Assembly: GCA_030688365.1 (NCBI GenBank)
Contig: JAUYIE010000020.1
Span: forward strand, 27,989 to 91,988
Source: a bacterium
Lineage (GTDB): Bacteria; Patescibacteria; ABY1; JACQRZ01
Length of the DNA: 64,000 nt
Reading direction: 5' to 3'
The notes beneath the pieces are model-generated. The model did no database searches, was not told the origin of the DNA, and saw nothing but the letters and a program-made list of their open reading frames with translations. Both the position numbers and the translations under genes were made by a program. Position 1 is the first letter of the stretch; each line of letters opens with the position of its first letter. Shown piece by piece: positions 57,976 to 64,000 of this stretch.

Positions 57976-60672
57976 TTAAGATATATCTGGGTGTGGTTCA
58001 AATACGAGATAGAGAATATTTTTTGTTTCCTCGTCATGACGGTAGGCAGTCAACACCTTTTTGTCTTTATTGAGTAGGATAGTACATGTTTCTATCATTT
58101 TTTCATATCCGTCTGATTGTGAAAGATCAAATGATAACATTTTTATCTCTTTTGAGTAGTCATTGGATTCAAATGCTTGTTTAATCTGTTCTGTCGGTTT
58201 ATTAAAAAAGAGGTAGTGCGGGTTTTCCTTGATATCGATTACCATATCGAAAAAGGTATCCTCGGAATCTCCGTAATTGGGTATCATACCATGTACGGTG
58301 AAACCAAATTCTCCAACATATCGCGTTGCAATTGGTAATAATGGGTATGCGGTTGCGTGAATTATTGCTTCGTGTGCTTTTTCTTTTAAAGTAGTTTTTG
58401 AAAATGTTTCGCCGATTCTAGAGCTTTTTAGTTTTTTTTTGATATTTAATGATCTTGCACTTAGCTCAGCTCTCTCGCCTGTTGTAGTGTCTCCTTTTTT
58501 CAACTCATCAAAACGACTAAAGCAGATTATCTCATTGTCAAACGTCAGTATATCAAATTCTTTTCCGGGTATTTCCATCGCATTCTTTAATTCGTTAACG
58601 ACAGTGTCATGAAGTTGAGGATATTGTGACCAGTTGATGTCTGCAATCTTTGTCATCGTTTGTTTTTGATCCAGTTGAAGCTCGCTTGAATCATACCTAT
58701 TCATTTTAAGTTTTTGGAAGTCCTCAAAATTGAGTGTCGGGTCTTCTTTTTTTATATCTCGAAATACTTGACCAAGTAGTAGGATTTCTGTATTGGCTTC
58801 ATCAAGATCACCGAGTAATTTCTCCAAAGTTTTTTTATTGATCTTTGTAGGCAATTGTCGAAGTATCTTATTTCCTTTGATTGCAAGATTTTTCACAATA
58901 GAGTCAATCGTTTTTTGTTCAATATTATTTTTGGTTGGTAATTGTGATATAAGAAAATTGCGAATTTCATCGGATGAACTGACAAATTGAGCGTAATTAT
59001 GGAAGATTTTTTTGACTAAAGGTTCAAGAGTTTTGTTTTCACCGTACGTAGATAATTTCAAGATGGCTTGCCTGATGGCCATTTCATCTTTTTGTGGAGA
59101 TGATTCATCTGATAAAGATCCTTCAACTTCTTCTGCGACGAAGGATTTCAGGAAGTCAGCCCCATAGCGTTTTACATGGTCGCGAAAGATTTCAACCGTA
59201 TCAATATCTTCTTGTTCAAGGTATCTAAGAAAGTTTCTTTGCACCCATAATGAGTAGTCTGATAACTCAATATCGAATCCATCCTTTATCTTTTTTCGCA
59301 TGTTTAATCGTGAAAGTGTATAATAATTATAGAGTTCATTTTCAGAATAATTTTGAAGCGGAAATATTTGCTTAAAAAATGATTCTTTCTCTATTGGTAT
59401 CAGTTGCCCAATCGTTTCGTCGACTTGATAAATTTTTCTGAGGCCACCTTCTTTGTATGTTCCGTAGTAATAAGGTGCTATTTGAATAATCGTAGTATCG
59501 TCTATTACTCGTGATTGTGGCAGTTTAGAATCAAGAAAGAAACGGTCGGTGTCATCAGGATTCCATCTATTTACTTCGCGGGCAAATATATTTTTTTCTT
59601 CATTTACATTCATAAGATTTGCTACCTCTTCCGTATGCAACTTAACTAAATAATTTGTGGTATTTGGAATTGATGTTTCCATGAGATTGTGGATATCTAA
59701 CGCCAGAATTCTTTCTCGAAATTGATTGCTCCAGTATCCATGCATCATATAATCGGGATATACATCAGCGACATAACTTTCCCCGAAATCCCCAGCTTCT
59801 TTTATGACGTTGGAATATCGTATGAAGAAATCGTTAATTGTGTGAAGTACTGCGTTTGTGGCAAAAGTGTTTTGAATGGAGAGCATGAGATATTGATTTT
59901 TGACTCGTGTATTGAGTCTGCCCCATTGTTCCATTTGCTTAAGAAAATATTCTGATTCGTTGGTATCATCGCGATGTCGTATTGCTTCCCCTAACAAGAA
60001 GAATATGGGTAGTGTACATTCTTCTGCGTCATTGAGGCGTGTGGTGTCTAGTTGTGTAGAGAGATATTCATAAAATTGTGATGCATGTTCTGGGGATGAA
60101 TGAATCCACATGATAATTTCTTGCACGTTTTTTTCTATGATATTTTTGTCTACCCCGGGTTTTTTTACTGATGAGTTTAGCAGCGTATTTAGTTTTTCAG
60201 CCACTTCTTTATTTGTCGGAATCGTTATGTTTTGTGTATCATTGTTCTGAAAGATATTGATGAGTGCCTCTATTTCATCGATTGAACGTTGGTCCATTTC
60301 TTTTGGTGGCTCCTCGACTTTAAGTATGTGGTATTTAGGGTTTGAATCGTCACTATTTTCTAGTTCGTCATACCAATTTACATACATTTTTTCTGTATAA
60401 GCCTGCATGATTGGCATGCGATTTGGTTGAGGATTTTCTTTATACATCATTAAAAACATGTCTTGATCTATGTCTGGCCAATAATATTCTTGTAAAAAAG
60501 CGATGTCTTTGTTATTGAGAGGTTCATTGGAGGATGCTTTTTGATAGAGATCATCCGTGCGAGCGACTATCTCTTTGTATGGGAGCTTTTTTGTTTCTTT
60601 TTTTTGGAAGGTATTTTCCTCTGTTATTTTTTCTTTCTTTTCCGGTCTTGGCATCGTCATCATCTCTCTCAT
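57976..60672 (-). CDS. giant helical protein, unknown
   Basis: 898 residues, charged, no signal peptide, mostly helical, with the C-terminal 150 residues more alpha/beta (ATRYVGEFGFTVHGMIPNYG). Several start codons lie within the first seven residues; the ATG at 60672 is the first. No domain recognised. Divergent from transketolase, 74 bases between starts. Possibly a lineage-specific protein. Confidence 0.7.
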   Translation of the reverse strand: MREMMTMPRPEKKEKITEENTFQKKETKKLPYKEIVARTDDLYQKASSNEPLNNKDIAFLQEYYWPDIDQDMFLMMYKENPQPNRMPIMQAYTEKMYVNWYDELENSDDSNPKYHILKVEEPPKEMDQRSIDEIEALINIFQNNDTQNITIPTNKEVAEKLNTLLNSSVKKPGVDKNIIEKNVQEIIMWIHSSPEHASQFYEYLSTQLDTTRLNDAEECTLPIFFLLGEAIRHRDDTNESEYFLKQMEQWGRLNTRVKNQYLMLSIQNTFATNAVLHTINDFFIRYSNVIKEAGDFGESYVADVYPDYMMHGYWSNQFRERILALDIHNLMETSIPNTTNYLVKLHTEEVANLMNVNEEKNIFAREVNRWNPDDTDRFFLDSKLPQSRVIDDTTIIQIAPYYYGTYKEGGLRKIYQVDETIGQLIPIEKESFFKQIFPLQNYSENELYNYYTLSRLNMRKKIKDGFDIELSDYSLWVQRNFLRYLEQEDIDTVEIFRDHVKRYGADFLKSFVAEEVEGSLSDESSPQKDEMAIRQAILKLSTYGENKTLEPLVKKIFHNYAQFVSSSDEIRNFLISQLPTKNNIEQKTIDSIVKNLAIKGNKILRQLPTKINKKTLEKLLGDLDEANTEILLLGQVFRDIKKEDPTLNFEDFQKLKMNRYDSSELQLDQKQTMTKIADINWSQYPQLHDTVVNELKNAMEIPGKEFDILTFDNEIICFSRFDELKKGDTTTGERAELSARSLNIKKKLKSSRIGETFSKTTLKEKAHEAIIHATAYPLLPIATRYVGEFGFTVHGMIPNYGDSEDTFFDMVIDIKENPHYLFFNKPTEQIKQAFESNDYSKEIKMLSFDLSQSDGYEKMIETCTILLNKDKKVLTAYRHDEETKNILYLVFEPHPDIS

Positions 60673-60746
60673 ATATTGAAGTATTACATACTTAGTACCT
60701 GTATTATCTACTAAAAATGGTGTACAGTAAAGGGAGAAATATACCT

Positions 60747-61616
60747 ATGCTCCTCCACGATAAAAAACTTAAAAAACTAGAGAAAGTCGCAAACGAGATT
60801 CGTAAGGATATCATTCGTATGTTGGAACACGCTGGTTCGGGGCATTCGGCAGGTCCTTTGGGTATGGCGGATGTGTTTACGGCACTGTATTTCCATGTCC
60901 TGCACCATAATCCAAAAAAGCCAAACTGGCCGGAGCGCGATCGGTTGGTGATGTCAAACGGGCATATTTGTCCGGTGCGATATGCCGTGATGGCGCATGC
61001 GGGGTATTTTCCAAAAAAAGAATTGATGACATTGCGTCGGCTGGGGTCACGTTTGCAAGGACATCCGGAGAGGTCGCTTCTTCCCGGGCTTGAGACGTCC
61101 AATGGCCCTCTGGGGCAAGGGCTCTCGCAGGCGATCGGCATGGCGCTTGCTTTGCGCATGGATGAAAAGTCTGTCGGTCGTCGCAAACATGTCTATTGCG
61201 TCATGAGCGATGGTGAACATCAGGAAGGACAAATCTGGGAGGCGATCATGGCGGCGGGGAAGTATAAACTACATAATCTCACCGGTATCATTGATCGCAA
61301 CAACATCCAGATAGATGGATATACCGAAGACGTGATGCCATTGGAGTCGCTCGTTGATAAGTACAAAGCATTTGGGTGGCATGTCATTGAAGTGGATGGA
61401 CACAATATCCGCGCATTTGTGGACGCGTGCGAGCAAGCAAAAAGTATTTTTGAAAAACCGATGGTCATCATCGCGCATACGATTCCGGGGCGGGGGGTGA
61501 GCTATATGGAAAATGATTATTTGTGGCATGGCAATCCGCCCAATGAAGAACAAGCGCGACAAGCTCTCTCTGAATTACGTACCTTGGGAGGAAAAATCCA
61601 CAGTGAACACGAGTAG
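60747..61616 (+). CDS. transketolase N-terminal subunit
   Basis: 289 residues from the ATG at 60747 with GGGAG 10 bases upstream. Thiamine-diphosphate-binding half: MLEHAGSGHSAGPLGMADVF, SNGPLGQGLSQAIGMALALR, the metal motif CVMSDGEHQEGQIWEAIMAA and DRNNIQIDGYTEDVMP. The C-terminal half is a separate gene 1.96 kb downstream. Needed for the non-oxidative pentose phosphate pathway with rpe and rpiB. Confidence 0.95.
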   Translation: MLLHDKKLKKLEKVANEIRKDIIRMLEHAGSGHSAGPLGMADVFTALYFHVLHHNPKKPNWPERDRLVMSNGHICPVRYAVMAHAGYFPKKELMTLRRLGSRLQGHPERSLLPGLETSNGPLGQGLSQAIGMALALRMDEKSVGRRKHVYCVMSDGEHQEGQIWEAIMAAGKYKLHNLTGIIDRNNIQIDGYTEDVMPLESLVDKYKAFGWHVIEVDGHNIRAFVDACEQAKSIFEKPMVIIAHTIPGRGVSYMENDYLWHGNPPNEEQARQALSELRTLGGKIHSEHE

Positions 61617-61631
61617 AAAAATCTCCAATAC

Positions 61632-61673
61632 TTGCAATATATTATATATTCAGATATACTGAAGATATCTTCA
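61632..61673 (+). promoter_or_regulatory. promoter and palindromic operator of the MNT/HEPN module
   Basis: TTGCAA (61632-61637), 17 bases, TATACT (61655-61660), directly followed by the perfect palindrome TGAAGATATCTTCA (61660-61673). Confidence 0.75.
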
Positions 61674-61679
61674 ATAATA

Positions 61680-62216
61680 ATGAAAGATATGAGATTGTTT
61701 GGAACTCCTCTTGAAGAAAAGATATTTAAACGTTTTGCGCTTTTTCCAGAACGGTCTTTTTTCATTGCTGAATTAGCAAGAAAAGAAAATCTAAGTGTTG
61801 GCACTATACATGCGACAATACAAATCTTTCTTAAAGATAAGTTTATCATTCTGACTGATCAAAAGGGGAAAGTGAAACTGTATCGTCTCAATAGTACCAA
61901 CCCTGTCGTACGACAGCTAAAGGTATTAATGGTAGTTTTTGCAATCTCTGATTTTGTTATGAGGATTGCTCCTTATACGAAGAAAATTTTTTTGTTTGGT
62001 TCTTGTGCACGAGGTGAGCAAACAAATGAAAGCGATATTGACCTATTGGTTGTCACTCAGGATTCATTGGTGTTGAAAAATGAAGTGATGCCCAAAAAAC
62101 TACCAATCACTATGATAACAAAAACACCTTCTCAATGGGCTGAGATGGAAAAGAAAGATCCTGATTTTTATCGAGAAGTCATTGAGGGGGGAATTACTCT
62201 TATTAAAAATATATGA
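61680..62216 (+). CDS. winged-helix MNT-type nucleotidyltransferase antitoxin
   Basis: 178 residues from the ATG at 61680. An N-terminal winged helix (10-70) is fused to a minimal nucleotidyltransferase with FLFGSCARGEQTNESDIDLL (GS 107-108, aspartates 119 and 121). In HEPN/MNT systems this protein neutralises the HEPN RNase by AMPylation or binding. It overlaps the HEPN gene by 4 bases. The HTH suggests autorepression at the palindrome in its promoter. Confidence 0.88.
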   Translation: MKDMRLFGTPLEEKIFKRFALFPERSFFIAELARKENLSVGTIHATIQIFLKDKFIILTDQKGKVKLYRLNSTNPVVRQLKVLMVVFAISDFVMRIAPYTKKIFLFGSCARGEQTNESDIDLLVVTQDSLVLKNEVMPKKLPITMITKTPSQWAEMEKKDPDFYREVIEGGITLIKNI

Positions 62217-62650
62217 CTTCCGAGTTTCAAGACTGTCTCACTCGAGGAAAGTTGAAATCTTTTTCACAAGGCATGGGGTTATGTGAAAAAGAGTTGCGTA
62301 TTGCTAAAGAGGATTACGTGATTGCGACGAAAAGTTTTGAAGATAAAAATTACAGATGGGCTATCATACAAACATATTATTCTATGTTTCATAGTGCGCG
62401 GGCGTTATTGTATAGTAAAAATTTTCGTGAAAAGAGTCACTATTGTTTGATTCAAGCTATCAATGAGTTATTTGTGAAAGAAGGATTGCTGAGTGTCATA
62501 TTTTTGGACGCTATCATTGAGGCAAAACAATTGCGTGAAGTTGCGGATTATTATGGCGACTTCAGTGATAGTAATGCGGAGAAACTCATTGGACATGCTG
62601 ATCGTTTTATTAAACGTTCTGAAGAGATATTGAACAATGAACCTAAGTAG
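62213..62650 (+). CDS. HEPN-domain toxin
   Basis: 145 residues, all helical. The HEPN pattern WAIIQTYYSMFHSARALLYS, and R72 with H76 in FREKSHYCLI, give the R-x3-H version of the usual R-x4-6-H RNase motif. Probably an RNase kept inactive by the MNT partner. Confidence 0.88.
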   Translation: MTSEFQDCLTRGKLKSFSQGMGLCEKELRIAKEDYVIATKSFEDKNYRWAIIQTYYSMFHSARALLYSKNFREKSHYCLIQAINELFVKEGLLSVIFLDAIIEAKQLREVADYYGDFSDSNAEKLIGHADRFIKRSEEILNNEPK

Positions 62651-62711
62651 ACACGAGATATGATGAGTTTTTTATGTTGCGTTATGCTGTTTTTTGTGCT
62701 ATTATAACAGT

Positions 62712-62972
62712 ATGAAATTAAGCAATTTTATCAAAAAAAGGCCATCTTTAGTGTGGTACACAAAAAATTACGAAAGACTTTCTACGGAGTCCATTGTTGA
62801 GGCTACGTTGAATTACGGTGATTGGGATGATGTGCAGGAGCTTATAAAAACACTAGGGGTAAAAAAGACGGCAGGGATATTTCAAAAAAAATCGCGACAA
62901 AAGCGTTCAAATTACGGGATAAAGACAAAACATTTTTTTAATCTTTATTTCAAGACCCATGCGCGCTCATGA
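62712..62972 (+). CDS. small antitoxin-like protein before an AbiEii-like gene
   Basis: 86 residues from the ATG at 62712 (MKLSNFIKKRPSLVWYTKNY). The segment TLNYGDWDDVQELIKTLGVK resembles DUF6922-type small partners of AbiEii-like toxins. A TATAAC box lies 3 bases before the ATG, so leaderless. Overlaps the next gene by 14 bases. Confidence 0.7.
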   Translation: MKLSNFIKKRPSLVWYTKNYERLSTESIVEATLNYGDWDDVQELIKTLGVKKTAGIFQKKSRQKRSNYGIKTKHFFNLYFKTHARS

Positions 62973-63576
62973 GGAAATATTGACGAAAGAACAACGCATA
63001 CTCCTACCCCTTGTCAGTGCGTTTAAAAAAGATTTTTTCTTGGTGGGAGGCACTGCAATTGCATTGCATCTTGGCCACAGAAGGTCAATTGACTTTGATC
63101 TTTTTTCACGAAAGAGTTTTGATAACACCAAAATACGGAGTAAGGTTTCGCGATATGGGAAAATACAGCAAACGTACATCAATCAGGAAGGGGAATTTAC
63201 GTGTTTGGTCGCGGGGGTCAAGTGTACTTTTTTTCATTTTGATTATGACATCAAAACCCCCTTCAAATTTGAAGCCAATGTACATCTACCAAATCTGTTG
63301 ACGCTTGGCGCAATGAAAGCATTTGCTCTGGGTCATCGTTCGAAATGGAAAGATTACGTTGATCTGTATTTTCTCCTAAAAGATCATTTCACCGTTGAGG
63401 AAATTTCAAAAAAAGCCAAAGTGTTGTTTGGTGGTGAGTTTAATCAAAGAATTTTTCGCGAAGCACTGGGTTATTTTGATGATATTAACTATTCAGAAAA
63501 AGTTATTTTTATGCCAGGGTATGAAGTCAGTGATGCAGTTATAAAAAAAGAGCTTATCACGTTGAGTGTCCAATAA
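62959..63576 (+). CDS. AbiEii-like nucleotidyltransferase toxin
   Basis: 205 residues. FFLVGGTAIALHLGHRRSID (GGT 30-32; aspartates 45 and 47) and the later GAMKAFALGHRSKWKDYVDL and YFLL match AbiEii/AbiGii-type enzymes. Active site intact. Ends 1 base before the transketolase C-terminal subunit. Confidence 0.88.
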   Translation: MRAHEEILTKEQRILLPLVSAFKKDFFLVGGTAIALHLGHRRSIDFDLFSRKSFDNTKIRSKVSRYGKIQQTYINQEGEFTCLVAGVKCTFFHFDYDIKTPFKFEANVHLPNLLTLGAMKAFALGHRSKWKDYVDLYFLLKDHFTVEEISKKAKVLFGGEFNQRIFREALGYFDDINYSEKVIFMPGYEVSDAVIKKELITLSVQ

Positions 63577-63577
63577 T

Positions 63578-64000
63578 ATGCTCAACCCCTCAATGCACCT
63601 CAATCCCCATCTGTTTGATAAAGACGTTTCACAGATCCCCACACGCAATGGCTATGGGGATGGACTTTTGATATTGGGTGAAAAAAATAAAAATGTGGTG
63701 GTGTTGACGGCGGACTTGGCGGAGTCCACGCGTGCGCTGGCATTTGGTCAAAAATATCCTGATCGGTTCATTGAATGCGGGGTGGCGGAGCAAAATATGA
63801 TGAGCATGGCATCAGGGTTGGCATTGTCGGGGAAGGTTCCTTTTGTTTCCAGTTATGCGGTGTTTAATCCTGGACGGAATTGGGATCAGCTTCGCATAAG
63901 TGTGTGTGCAAATGATGCAAATGTAAAAGTTGTCGGCGCGCATGCGGGGATTTCTGTGGGGCCGGATGGTCTTACACATCAAGCGCTTGAAGATATTGCT
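63578..64000 (+). CDS. transketolase C-terminal subunit, cut by window edge
   Basis: 141 codons from the ATG at 63578, open to the window end. VVVLTADLAESTRALAFGQK, RFIECGVAEQNMMSMASGLA and PFVSSYAVFNPGRNWDQLRI are the pyrimidine-binding domain of split transketolases. The start directly follows the AbiEii-like stop. Confidence 0.95.
   Translation, partial: MLNPSMHLNPHLFDKDVSQIPTRNGYGDGLLILGEKNKNVVVLTADLAESTRALAFGQKYPDRFIECGVAEQNMMSMASGLALSGKVPFVSSYAVFNPGRNWDQLRISVCANDANVKVVGAHAGISVGPDGLTHQALEDIA

Noticed and set aside
1..64000. CRISPR array or insertion sequence.
   Set aside because: No regularly spaced repeat series and no transposase gene were seen.

Overview
The window looks like a chromosome segment of a Patescibacteria (CPR) bacterium. 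It is AT-rich, most genes are packed with overlaps of 1-14 bp, and many coding regions are large surface proteins or small proteins I cannot name. Most housekeeping genes have no Shine-Dalgarno (SD) sequence and start close behind extended -10 promoters (TGnTATAcT). TGA is used as a stop codon. The lineage is an inference from gene style; no 16S rRNA or unique marker is present.

Region by region. 0-0.6 kb: a TPR protein running off the left edge and a parS-like palindrome. 0.7-6 kb: methyltransferase, YraN nuclease-like protein and two cell-surface proteins. 6-12.4 kb: nusA, ribosomal S1, ftsH, pilB. 12.4-14.8 kb: tsaE, tsaD, a glycosyltransferase and tRNA-Glu. 15-16 kb: a divergent regulatory pair (HTH-GHKL ATPase plus STAS-like DUF4325). 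16.2-20.5 kb: FAD-synthetase domain and a MacA/MacB-type exporter. 20.6-25.8 kb: a free-standing class IIb aminoacyl-tRNA-synthetase paralogue, a radical-SAM-like protein, an FAD oxidoreductase and a cyclopropane-fatty-acid-synthase-like enzyme. 26-34 kb: Hsp20, hydroxyacid dehydrogenase, class II aldolase, PfkB kinase, glycosyltransferases, sugar-nucleotide dehydrogenase, DoxX and an NDH-2-like enzyme. 34.5-41.9 kb: tRNA-Gly, a lamin-tail surface protein, LOG-family protein, rpiB, rpe, glycosyltransferase. 42-44 kb: DUF4143 ATPase and an AbiEi-like regulator. 44-46.4 kb: two nucleotidyltransferases, one the CCA enzyme.

46.4-55.6 kb is the most unusual part. It is a mainly minus-strand island with different habits: perfect AAAGGAGGT SD sequences, long gene-free structured stretches, a MoxR AAA+ ATPase with a VWA partner, and several small unknown proteins. 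It holds two type III hammerhead ribozymes with matching flanking hairpins, repeated stem elements, hairpins that display the SD and start codon in their loops, a plus-strand gene-free unit of about 1 kb bounded by its own promoter and terminator, and a structured leader of about 1.3 kb behind a consensus promoter. This is the best candidate for an undescribed system: an RNA-rich MoxR-VWA operon.

55.7-64 kb: an AbiEi/AbiEii toxin-antitoxin pair, a TrmB-like regulator, a giant unknown protein, then the two halves of a split transketolase separated by two more nucleotidyltransferase-type toxin-antitoxin modules (MNT/HEPN, and a small protein plus AbiEii). Together rpiB, rpe, transketolase and aldolase give most of a non-oxidative pentose phosphate and lower glycolysis route.
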